Part shown: positions 1-10,719 of the stretch, one piece after another | How the letters are laid out: each line of letters opens with the position of its first letter | Numbering within the stretch: position 1 is the stretch's first letter | Assembly: GCA_020740775.1 (NCBI GenBank) | Contig: JAHEWK010000053.1 | Span: forward strand, 1 to 53,416 | DNA length: 53,416 nucleotides | From: Ilyonectria destructans | Taxonomy: Eukaryota; Ascomycota; Sordariomycetes; Hypocreales; Nectriaceae | Direction: 5' to 3' | The notes under the pieces: generated by a model | The model's database searches: none | The model's input: only the letters and a program-made list of their open reading frames with translations | What the model was told of the DNA's origin: nothing | Position numbers and translations under genes: made by a program

Positions 1-748
1 GTAGCTAACTTTGCAACCAATCAGAGCCCAGGGACGGGGGTGTGAAGGGTCGGGCGCGAATAAGAAAGACAGGAGAGGCAGCCGGTCGCGGCTTGCGCAT
101 AGAGCCTTGAGGAACGAAGATGGAGAGGGTGGTTTTCATGCTTTTACAGCACAGGGGAAGGCGCACGTCCGCCGGGGGACGTTGGAAGTTGGAAGCTGGG
201 CGTGGTGGGCAAGTTGGCGGCTCCCTTGCGCTGAGTAGCCTTTCGGCACGAAGCTTGCAACAAGAGCCTGTTTACTAGTGGGTTGCTGCACGTGTTGAGA
301 AGAGGGCGCGGTTTTAAGTGGTCGGCTCTGAGTGGGTGGATGAAGAGACTTGGCCAATAGGGCGCGTGTGTGTGTTACCTTTATTTTGCGTAGCCAATAA
401 GACGTACGCAGCAGGCTTTGAGGAGCAGGCACCATTTTGAATGGCACGATTTGAAGAGCTTAATGCGGAACTAAGAGACCTAGCCAATAGGGCGAGGGTG
501 AATAATTGAGACAGGGATCAGGGGGCTGAGACTAGCAGAGATCAATCAGTCGCAATACTAAAGAGGGAAAATTGACAATTTGCGTATAAGAAGCTGGCAT
601 GCCAAGATGTCCTGGTGTTGAGATCATTGTACTTTATCACTCGCACTGGTGTTGAAACCACACTCTTATTTCCCCCACATATCAATCTGTAAGTTTTCTA
701 AACCCAATACAACAGCCCAAAATACCAACTATTATTATATTAGGCTAC
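1..748. other. Left edge of Helitron A, no gene
   Basis: No convincing gene. Positions 102-119 carry GAGCCTTGAGGAACGAAG. The same 18-mer lies on the minus strand at 19867-19884, at the matching end of Helitron B, and a 16-base core is inverted at B's other end. Upstream, about 70-100 resembles the sequence flanking the B motif (both contain ACAGGAGA followed by a GC-rich stretch). I therefore read this as the 5' terminal region of Helitron A; the exact end is not resolved. Confidence 0.5.
102..119 (+). repeat. Helitron terminal motif, copy at 5' end of element A
   Basis: GAGCCTTGAGGAACGAAG, identical to the motif at 19867-19884 (minus). It is placed outside the divergent partner gene in both elements and in the same orientation relative to the Rep gene. 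Short inverted terminal motifs at both ends are a feature of the Helitron2/Helentron type, so this is a candidate transposase recognition end. Confidence 0.55.
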
Positions 749-2260
749 TTAAAGTCTCTTCGTGGGATGCGTCTTGTTCCTGCCACCTGGTTTGGTAGTT
801 GATGACCTCATATTAGGACGAACGGAGGATCGGAGTGTGGCAGATATGTTAGGTGATCGAGAGTCCTCGTTTTCCTTCGGTTCACCTTCTTCATGGTTAT
901 CATTTTCATCAGAGTCTACGGACGTTAAAGGGGAGACCGGCGACCCTGCAATGATTGGAGATGTTGCGGTAGTTACAGTAGACCCCCTGAGTCTCTTGGG
1001 GGCGGGGTTCTTCGAACTTGACTGAGACGATGGAGATGCGGAGATTGCGGGCCTTTTGTTCTGAGATGGTGTAACGGGTTGTTGGGATGGACCTCCCTGC
1101 GGCGATTGTGATGATTGTGACCGTGACTGTTGCGCCTGTGAAGATTTCTTTGAGGGAGACTTGAACATAGACCTCGCTGCTGCGAATCCGCCAGCTTGGG
1201 ATGGGCCAGGTTCGGTTTTAGAGGGGGAGACTGTGTTAGCGGCAGGTGCAGGTGGCGTGCTCTTGTCCGGAAACGTCCAAGAATCGGGAACGACAATGAA
1301 AACATAGTCCTTCTCATCAACTGGAGGGGCAGCCACCATAAGGCTATGGTCAAGCAGGCCAACAATCTTGCCGACGCAGTTGAAGGGAACACCTGGTACA
1401 AACTGTGTATCTTTCCTATCTGCCATCTTCTTGCAGAGGAGAGAGAATGGCAAAGCGCGAATAGGAAAGAGAATAAAAACTTGAAAGGGGTGGAAGCCTT
1501 TGAAAGGGCTCTTTGATGGCTGACCAGGAGTGATGTAGGTACAGCACTGGATAAATGCACAGCATCTCAGCTGCGCATCATCCAACAGCGGGACAGAGTC
1601 CTTGATCAAGTGGGTGTGACCTGTCCCGAGAACCTGCCCCGTCAAAGAAACAACCGGTTGGATAAGTGGAAAGCCCTCACTATTGCAAAGAGTTCGTGGG
1701 TCAATGCTGATAGCTACATTAGTGGCAAGCGCGATATTCGAACTCGAGCTAAGGGGAAATGGTAAGTCTGCTTACGCTTGGTATCCAAAGTCGCGTATGA
1801 GAACAACTGGAACCTTGTACACATCGCCGTCACCATCTTCATCGCTGAAAACATCAGGCTCCCGTAGCACCCACTCCAGTGCGTAGGGGTGTACTTTGCC
1901 AGTGAAATGGAACCACTGATTCTCCCACTCCGATTCAACAATCTGCTGGTTATAGACAGAGAGGTTGAGACTAAAGTAGATCGGCAGTGGATCAGGGGAT
2001 CGATACCCTTCAGGACGCAGCACAGAATATTCAGGCAGTGTCATATAGGGAGGGGGTGGAAGAAAAACCCTGCCAAGAGCTTCAACATTGAGGCTCTTTA
2101 TAAGTTGTTCATCTGATGTAGGAAACCGCGTCGGGGTATCCAGCTGACCAAAAAAGGACATGGTCATATCACTACCAAGGTTTTTCTGAGAGTCATAAGG
2201 CATGCGCGGAGGGGGATGACCGCTAAGAGTGGAATTTGAGGTAGAAGTTGATGAAGACAT
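749..2260 (-). CDS. Helitron A divergent partner protein, putative OB-fold / ssDNA-binding
   Basis: Two exons, 2260-1776 and 1706-749, give 480 residues. The 69-nt intron has donor GTAAGC, branch-like CTAAT and acceptor CAG, and joins in phase. The start is the ATG opening MSSSTSTSNS. The middle of the protein alternates short hydrophobic beta-like strands (VVSLTGQVLG, FQVFILFPIRALPFSLL, VPFNCVGKIVGLL), and the C-terminal 170 residues are Ser/Pro/Lys-rich with a KRLR basic patch. The same order of strands and tail occurs in the gene at 17790-18858: PVPFSVTCFF matches ALPFSLLCKK, and LLSITAKVAGR matches FNCVGKIVGLL. The gene lies head-to-head with the Helitron A Rep gene. I infer an OB-fold ssDNA-binding role analogous to RPA-like genes carried by some plant Helitrons; no domain search was possible. 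Exon structure is fairly secure, function is not. Confidence 0.6.
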
Positions 2261-2541
2261 AATATATTGAACAAGCAAAGGTTTCGATAAAAAATGGGAG
2301 AGCGGTTAAGATTACGACTCTGCGAGAGAGAGAGAGAGAGCAATAGTAAGATAAGCCTGCAAGATTGGTATATAAATGTAGGGAACAAAGAAGAAATACA
2401 TCTGATATTTGTAATCGATTAAATTATATAGTATATACAATGCGAAGATTGATACCACTTGGTAAAGATACTGTATTTCGTTGCGCAGACAGGATGTAGC
2501 ATCGCCGATCTCCATCCAACATTTTCAGCCAAGAACTCCTA

Positions 2542-2800
2542 TCCCTGCCGGTGTGGATACTTGCACAATTGAATTGACCAATTAATGTAGATGGTGAACA
2601 GATTTGCTTTTTCCATGAGTACAAAGGATTGGCCAAAACGTCAGCACATGTCGCCGATCGCAGTAAAGCACCTTGAGGTAAGAACGTTGATCCCTGCCAA
2701 GTGGATACTTGCACAGCGGAATTGATCAATCAACGTAGTTGTTGAACAGAATTGCTTCTTCCACGATTACAAAGAATTGACTAAGATATTAATACATGAA
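2542..2800. repeat. Two-copy direct repeat, period about 149 bp
   Basis: Both copies begin TCCCTGCC, continue with GTGGATACTTGCACA, and share GAATTGA, GTTGAACAGA-like and ACAAAG segments before ending in ACATG near 2650 and 2799. They are diverged but clearly colinear. They sit upstream of the partner gene, 0.3-0.5 kb from its start codon. Confidence 0.65.
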
Positions 2801-2909
2801 AAGAAAGAAAAAAAACATGAGAGCTGGGCAGTATATGATAGGTAGATGAAATAACGTGGTGTGTATTATATCAATCACATAAGTGCCCATCGATGTTACC
2901 ATTACAACG

Positions 2910-3240
2910 AAAGAGGGTGAAGGGATATTTTGATCTATTGGTATATCAATACTGCAGCGGCCATATGAATAAGAGGGTGGAGGAGTATGATGCCGTATTG
3001 GTCTACCGGTGTAATGGCATTCCGACTAGATAATGGGATGAATAATCAAGCCTGATGTTATTAATGTTATAAGAATAAGAGGGTGGGGGAGTATGACGCT
3101 CTACTGGTATACCGGTGTGATGATGCTCCGAGTGGATGATGGAATGAATAATCAAGCCCGAAGTTAATCATCACAAAAGTAAGAGGGTGGTGGAATATGA
3201 TGCTCCGAGTAGATGACGGGATGAATAATCAAATCCGATA
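2910..3240. repeat. Minisatellite of about 105-bp units
   Basis: Unit starts are AAGAGGGTG at 2911, 2971, 3077 and 3181. The full units share GAGTATGA, CTCCGAGT(A/G)GATGA and GGAATGAATAATCAA blocks. The first unit is short (60 bp) and divergent, the next two are 104-106 bp. Located 330-650 bp upstream of the Rep start. Confidence 0.7.
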
Positions 3241-3566
3241 TTGGGATGAAATTGGAAGAGTAAAGAAGACCATGGTGGGATAGAGCTATCATTTATTGGT
3301 AGGTGGGTCAAGACGATGACGATAGACGATATTATCATATAGTTTGATAGGTATAATAGAGATAAAGATGACGTGGGAGTATCGGGATAGAATCGGATCA
3401 AGAGCAGAGTAGGACAGGTTGGTGTGGGAGAATCGAACTCTGCCCCAGAATGTACCGATCACAAAACAGCATTGTGAATGGCATCAACCTTTATTGTTCA
3501 TATTTATAATGCTATTTGGCTTAATACACGTGATTACGCACCCTAAGAATACACGACTATCTTGTA

Positions 3567-6500
3567 ATGGAATCGTCATTATCTGCTCTACTTGAAAGGT
3601 TGCGTGGTCGAACGCCTGGCAGCACAATTAGCAGTCTCGGGCTGAACACGTACAATGATATCTTTAGTGCGGCAAACTCGAATACAAACGCAACACTAAG
3701 AGAATCACATTCTATTGTCCAACCAAGCATATGCGATCGTGTTCCGGATGTCCAGCCTGTGGGCTTGGCATTAATGAAGTCTCACTCTACTGTCCAACCG
3801 AGTACACCTGGTGATATTCCAGAAACCGTACCTATAGACCCGGCACTAGAGGGATCACAATCAACTGGCCAATCAAGAAAACCAGGCAATCACCAAGAAT
3901 ACCGATCAAGTGTAAATCAAATCGACAATGCCAATGCGCAAACACAGGCGGCAGGAAACTGGATGACCCGGCCACCCCCAGGGAGCACGACGCCGACACA
4001 AGTGCCTCCAAGAAAAAGAGGCAGGCCGCGAGGTTCTCGTGCACCAAAGCGGAGAGATGTTCGAGAAGGAAATCGGGTGCGGGAACATCAGCCAAGTGCA
4101 TACCAAGCCGACACCATCAATACTCAAATACAGGGACCTGAAAGCTGGATGAGTCGACCGTCGCCAAGGAGTACGACACCAATACAGGCGCCTCCAAGAT
4201 CAAGAGGCAAACCGCGAACTTCTCGTGCATCAAGACGGAAAGATGCCCGGGAAAGAAACTGGCGGCAAAGGAGACAAACCCAACAGCAAAGACCACTGGT
4301 TGCCGTTGGGACCCCCCCAGCCAGTTCCCAGTTGCCATCTAATGCTCCACGACGTCAGAAAAGGAGGTCGCAACAAGCACAGCAAATAAAACCTGTACCA
4401 GCGCAACCGCTGATAGCACCAAACCCCACACAGGCTGCAGAAATAACCGACGCCAGCCAATATCACCCGCACAATGCACTGGGCGTGCAGCAATGTATGA
4501 GCATTCCAAGCTTTTCAGATGTGGATCAACATGGCCAACAAGAACTTGGCGCCAAGCGTAAGGCTGATCAACACGGACAAGAACAAAACAAAAGGCAAAA
4601 TCGAAGACGGGTTGAGAATAGCAACCTTGAAGAGCAAGCCCAGGCATTCGAGAGAGCAATTAAGCATCTGGAAGATGAATTTACTGAGAACGAGAGAATA
4701 TCCTACACAAAGGATTGGCGTAAGCCGGTTCCCCGTGAGAGGAATATATCCACAGTCATGGACTTTTATCAAGCATTTCACAACATCGACACCCTACCCA
4801 TACACACATGCATGATATGCTATCAGAAGATCAGCACCACGGAGATAAAAGAGCTTAGCTGGGAAGAGTGGACAAATAGCGCAGCGATGAATAGCTGCCT
4901 CACGTATTCATGTCCAGATTGCTTCCCTGTTGGCAAGGCTATACCGAGCTGCGAAAACTGTGCCATGAAGATCCGCGAATGCAATATGGCGCGGGGCGGG
5001 AACTTGCATCAAGCACTTGGTTGCGAGCACATGTACCCGGATGCTCTCAGAGATTTGACTTTGGTTGAGGAGAAGCTGATTGCACTCAACACCCATTTCG
5101 GCTTCGTTGCAAGAATCAAAGTGACAAAAAGCACCAAACAGAGTACGGCATATGCACGGCATGTAAAGGGTCACATAACTGTGTTTCCAAACAGTGTTCA
5201 AGACTTGGTTACCACAGTACTACCACATCCGCTTCTACAATCTTTGGAGGATATCCATATATCCTGGCATGGGCCGCAGAGACCAGCCCCCAGCGATCTA
5301 TCTAAGTTGCTCTCAGTCCGGAGAGGAGCTGTGGAACGGGCGTTGCTTTGGCTAAAAGAATTTAACCCCCACTATCGGCACATCCAAATCGACAAAGCCG
5401 AGTTGGATAGTTGGGGAGAGCCGGCGCATGGGGTTCCGAGCCAGATCTATGACAGGATAGAGAGAGATGAACCATCGGCATGGGAAGAAACGCGAACAGC
5501 GCACATCGTGCCCCCGGCAGAACGTGGAATGGATGACGCTGGGCCCCAGTCACTCGAACAGATTGTGGACGGGCTGGGCAGAGCGTATGATGAGAATGAT
5601 GTAAGTTACGACGAGGATCAGCAGCTCTATGACGAGCGCAGTCGGGAGGAGCTCGAGTATGAGGGCATGGGAAGCTTTCTTGATGAGATCCTTGCATCTG
5701 GTATGTTTCCACTGGATACAGCACCGCGAGCAACCGATGCCGATAAACTGCAATTTGCTATTGATACAATCAGAGGTGGACACACAAATGCGCAAACACA
5801 GCCGCCCAACCAGCCGACTGGGAGCGCGCAGGATTCCCACCTTCAGCCATACATTCACATTTCAAGAGGCAATGAGTTTGCAGATAGCAATGATCTCTGG
5901 CATCTTGCAAAAGCATTTCCAACACTATTCCCATTCGGTTTCGGTGGGCCACGGTGCAAGGAAGAGATGGAATCGGACCTGTGGAAGAACAGTGTCCAGC
6001 TCACAGGGCATGTCCGTGATAGAGACAGTATTGGAGAGGGTGGAGAGGGTGGAGAGGATGCGACTTCGCCAACACGTAATCTCGGACTTCACGCATGGAT
6101 GAAGAAAGTGCTGCAACGACATGGTGGTCGCTTTGCCAATCATCCGGCGTTTTCATTCCTAGTGTTCAACATAGAGGTTCGGTCTAGGAATAGAGGAGTA
6201 AGTATGGTGAGCGTGCGACGGAACGATTTTCCTGAGGTTGAGAGGATCATTCAGTCGTTAACACTAGAGAGACTGGCGGAAGTGCAAAAGGAGTTAGAGG
6301 CTGGCGGGAGCACCCGAGATGAAGATATCAAAAAGCTCCTGCGATACATCTCATACTTTGGCCACAAACAGGCCATGTCGCAGGAGTCGCGGCTAGCCAT
6401 GCGCAGAAAGATTAAAGCGCTCATCATCAGATACGGTCTACCGGCGATTTGGTTTACGCTGAACCCTAATGACATTACGAACCCGGTAAAGCTACGTCTG

Positions 6501-9500
6501 GCGGCATATCGAAAGGAGGACAAGGCTGCCGCGGAAGCAACCCTGCTTCGGGCCCTTCAGGATAGGTATGAGAGAGTGAAGCTGGCGATAACTGACCCCA
6601 TAAGCTCTGCCATCTTCTTCCACCGCGAAGTAGAGATGTTCTTTGAGCATTACGTCAAGGTTGGGGAGGAATCTGTGTTTGGTCAGATTGGACAGTATTT
6701 TGGCGCTGTCGAGACCAACGAACGCGGTGCTCTTCATGTCCATGGTTTGCTATGGCTTGAAGGGAACTTGGAGCTCGGACACTTTGTCGGTGCTCATGGA
6801 AACGGGGAGGATGATGAGAGTGCGGCGATGGAAAGGGAAGGAATCCTGAAATATGTCGATTCTGTCTTCACTGAGGTACGTACATTCATATACTGATATG
6901 ACCGAAAGCCAATGTGGGGTCGGAAGCTGAACTATTATCCAGGACCTGGATGAATCTGCTGCCTTTAGCGAGGAGAGCGAGACTAGGGTGGTTTACGACA
7001 ACATATCCTACCTGATGACCGATGCAGGGCGCTTCTCTGAACAGTTTGACGATGAAGCCCACTTTTGCGCGGGCAGGGTCCAGATGCACGTCCATACCGC
7101 AACTTGTGTCAAATACTCTCATAACAAGGAGGGGGACAAAAAGCCCACATGTCGGTTCCATGCGCCTTGGAAGCTCTTTACAAAAAGCGAATTCGGCGCG
7201 GATGGTATACTTCGGCTCCAACGCTCACATCCCATGATCAACCGATGGAACAAGCCAATGGCGGTCGGGCTGCGGCACAATCACGACATCTCCTTCATCG
7301 GGACCCAAAGCAAGACAATGGCGCTGATATACTACTTGACAAACTACGCCACAAAGATCCAAGATCCGATCTGGAAGAGAGTGGCCATAGCAGCAGAGCT
7401 CTTTCCGAGTATCAGCACAACCAGCGCCATCGGGCTAGGTGCAACAACTGCAAACTACCAAGCCAAGGCAAATATAAACCGCCAGTATCTGATGAGAATC
7501 GCAAACCGAATATTCACTGAGCGGCCATTATCGCAGGTGGAGGTGATTGCGCACTTCTTGGATTACCCAAGTGAGTTCTCGAGTACCAAACAATGGTCAT
7601 ATGGGAGAACTGGAGACGGCGACTCCCCAAAAGACTCCAGACTATCGCAGGCAACATCCAGCTCTTAAAGCAATCAGCGGAAGATGCGCGGCGAGACGCA
7701 AAGCAGTGGGCGGCTGCGGGGGACGACGCCATTTTGGATGATATCGACGCTATGGGGTATGATCTCCAAGATCCTACAGGCCCAGTAAAAGCATATCGCC
7801 CAGACCAGCTTGGCCAGCTTGGCCGATTGATTGAGACAGTACGAGGTGCTACAGCCCCCAACCAGGCGACCGCTGGTTCGGAGCATCTTTTGCAGATGCT
7901 AGATCAGCTCCGCGAAGCCCAAGCAGATATCCCCGACTTTGCGGATGATGTCGAGACTGTCGCTTCCGCAGAGAACCCAGCGCAGTACCAGCCAACTATT
8001 GTAACCAAGAGCGAGCTCCCAACGCAACGTCAGCTTAGAGGAATTAAGAGCAAGCAGGATCAAGCTGACAAGGAAATTGTGAAAAGAATCCGAGGCTCTG
8101 ATGGAGTTCAGATTACGCAGAACACAGCTGCCGGCGCAGAAGCATCACTGAACCATACCTTCGCGGGCGCGGGAGAAGATATTATAGAAATGTCAGAAAC
8201 AGACACCCGGAAGACTCAGAGACCCAGTGCCAGGGTCGCCTTTGGACCGTCCACAACATTCCTCCAAGCCGGTCGGGAGATTGCAAGGAGGTTTACCTTG
8301 AACGAGCGGCAGGAAATCGCCTTCCTTTTAGTGTGTCGCCATCTCGATACCATCCCGGATGAAGATAAAAGCGATAATTTTGATAGCAGTAATGTCGAGA
8401 ACAATGATAACGCACAACTATGCGAGTTCCTGGGGGGGGGAGGGCGGCACCGGGAAGTCCAGGGTCATCGAGGCGTTGGCGGAATTGTTCGCTAGCAAAG
8501 ACATATCGCACAGGCTGCTTATGACGGCGACATCGGGGGCCGCAGCAGCGCGGATCAACGGCGTGACTATTCACTCCGCCTGTGGGATGCAACCCAACGC
8601 ATCCGGCAGCAATGCCGACGATGGCAGCACGGTAACCTACGTGGACGGTGATGCTCGAAGAAGATGGAGAGAAAAGTGGCTGCTCATCATTGACGAGGTG
8701 AGCATGCTGGGCCTCCAGACGCTCTCCGACATCAACAAGCGACTTTGCGCGTCCCGGGGATCGAATCAAGATTTTGGCGGCATCCCAGTGGTGCTACTAT
8801 CAGGAGATTTCCACCAGTTCCGCCCAGTGCAAAACAAGTCGCTATTGACGCCATGGTCCGCCCTGAGGATTGCGGACGAAATGAGGGCGCACGCACTCTG
8901 GGCTCGATTTACCACCGTCGTCATGCTCACCGAACAGGTACGCGCAGCGGGGGACCCGGAGCTGCAGCGGCTGCTGACTCGGATCCGGCAGGGGCAGCAA
9001 GACGAGTCCGACATGGAGCTTCTTAATAGCCGGTGCTTTCAGGAAGGCCGAGCCATACCATGGAGCAAGGGCATCACAGTAGTTACACCGCTCAATAGCA
9101 CCAGGTGGTGCCTGAACATGGATGCCGTTTTGGCCTTCCAGAGGAACGAACAGAAGCCAGTCCAGATATTTCTATCCGAGCACCGTTGGGGCAAACCCAA
9201 TACATTGCCGGTAACGGAGGAAGAAGCTACGCTTATGGCCAGCGTCGGGGATGACAGTAAGATCTGTGTGCCGGCCACATTCATGTTCGTGCCTGGTATG
9301 CCGGTTGTGGTGACCATGAATATAAACCCAGGCCTCAAGCTCGTGAATGGCGCCAAGTACACAGCGCTAGAAGTTATACCAGACAGCAAAAGATTCCCAG
9401 GCTATCAACTCGCCCCGAACATCATCCTCCACTTTGGACCACCTGCCGGCATCATCCTGTCGTCCGAGTCAACCAAGAAGTTCGAATTTGATGAAATGCC

Positions 9501-9942
9501 ACCAGGCACAATCCTGCTTACTCCAACGAGTGCCCAAATACCAATCGAAAAGAAGAAGAGGGTCAAGAAGAGGCCTTGGCAGAGGCATAATGTGAGCCGG
9601 CGAGGACTTCCCTGCACTGCGGCATTCGCATGCACCGATTACAAAATCCAAGGCGAAACCCTCCTCCAGATTGCGCTGGAGCTGCGAGGAACCGGGACAA
9701 AGCTGAATACCAAGACTGGACAACTCGAGCCACGAAAGTGCGATCCATATAGCCTGTATGTGCAGCTATCGCGGTGCACATCGCTGGATGGTATTATATT
9801 GCTGTCAAAGGCGCGTGTGGAGGATATAGTCGGGAATAAAATACCACAGGAAATGTTTGATGGCGAGGCTAGGCTGGAGCAATTGTGTGGGGGAACATTA
9901 AACGAGGCCCGGTTATCATTATTGCACCCAACCGCACACTAG
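3567..9942 (+). pseudogene. Helitron A Rep/helicase, broken copy
   Basis: Exon 1 is 3567-6875 (1103 codons). A 67-nt intron (6876-6942, donor GTACGT, acceptor CAG) leads to exon 2 from 6943. The N-terminus has SLGLNTYNDIF and an AT-hook (KRGRPRGS). Then come CxxC zinc pairs, a DUF6570-like stretch (LTLVEEKLIALN), the Helitron-like N domain (WFTLNPNDITNPVKLRLAAYR), and the HUH nuclease motif with H1057 and H1059 (GALHVHGLLWL). Exon 2 has the two catalytic tyrosines in YLTNYATK. Near 7590 the frame jumps: relative to Helitron B about 150 residues plus an intron are missing between the Rep region and the PIF1-like helicase. A second break lies in the Walker A motif at 8432-8440, where nine Gs occur and eight would keep GGEGGTGKS in frame. 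Helicase motifs continue to 9942 (LIIDEVSMLG, GDFHQFRPV, YVQLSRC). As assembled it cannot make a full transposase. Confidence 0.9.
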
Positions 9943-10719
9943 GAGCAATAATATAGTTTATAATTTAGATAGCGAATCCAAGGAACAGTCAAGTATGTAT
10001 TGATAGATGATGGGTGTTTTGTTCCGATTCCATTGCCCCCGTCGTTCTGGCTCTTTTACGCAGGGATTGATGATGTACCCCGCCCGGAACGTCCGGTTCG
10101 CGTTCGATGACGATGATGACGCCTGACGCGGGGTTCGCAGCACCAGACATCCACCAAAGACCCAAAATCTCCGCCAAGTTGCTACCAGGTATTCCAAAAA
10201 GGAGATCAATAATGAGATTTCTATTAAAAATCCGATCTAATGTAATAGATTTCATCTAACTCAAGCAGAAGCAAGAACCTCACAAAATGCACACGAGAAG
10301 AGCAACGACATTATGCCTTGAGGAACGAAGAGAGGAACGAACGAAGTGACGAAAGGTTTTATGCCGCCATCTTTTTCCGGGCCTCAAAATCACCTGACTC
10401 TTCCAATCAAAAGTTTTGCCCTTAAAACCCGTGCCTCGGCGCCTGACCAAACCCGTCGTGCTGTCTATCTTTTTCCGCGACGCCTTGCGTCTCATACAAC
10501 ATGAACGAAAGAGGTAAGATGACTAATCGTAGCAGGGGGCAAGCACATGCTCTGTACTGACGGCCTGAAAGGGTTAGGAAACATCGAAATCGAAATCAGC
10601 CATATCCTGAACATCAGCTTTGATTCTGTAAATGCGTTTTCACCTTATAATCCCCCCTCATCTATATCCTACCAACACTTATTAACTCGCTTCTTTAATC
10701 AGTTCTTATCCCTCAGTTC
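9943..10719. other. Tail-to-tail junction between Helitrons A and B
   Basis: No gene. The 3' ends of both elements must meet here. A CTTCGTTCCTCAAGGC motif, read on the minus strand (10315-10330 on plus GCCTTGAGGAACGAAG), marks the apparent 3' end of B. A perfect stem GACGC-CTT-GCGTC lies at about 10483-10495. The equivalent plus-strand terminal motif for A was not found, so A seems to lack its 3' end or to use a diverged one. Confidence 0.5.

Larger units (their letters stand above)
2261..3566. promoter_or_regulatory. AT-rich divergent intergenic region of Helitron A
   Basis: 1.3 kb between the partner gene and the Rep gene, presumably holding both promoters. It contains a GA tract near 2330, a roughly 110-bp direct repeat (copies starting at 2542 and 2691) and an array of units beginning AAGAGGGTG at 2911, 2971, 3077 and 3181. 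No supported open reading frame. The corresponding space in Helitron B is only 489 bp and lacks these arrays. Confidence 0.6.

Noticed and set aside
3419..3440. tRNA-like or primer-binding-site-like sequence TGGTGTGGGAGAATCGAACTC
   Set aside because: It resembles the complement of a tRNA 3' end, but no matching 5' acceptor strand or D-arm lies within 100 bp and no LTR ends just upstream. Probably chance or a tiny relic.
7571..7637. Possible intron in Helitron A (AAGTGAGT donor)
   Set aside because: The donor-like bases align to coding sequence PSEFSS that matches PTEFAS in Helitron B. A deletion explains the missing segment better.
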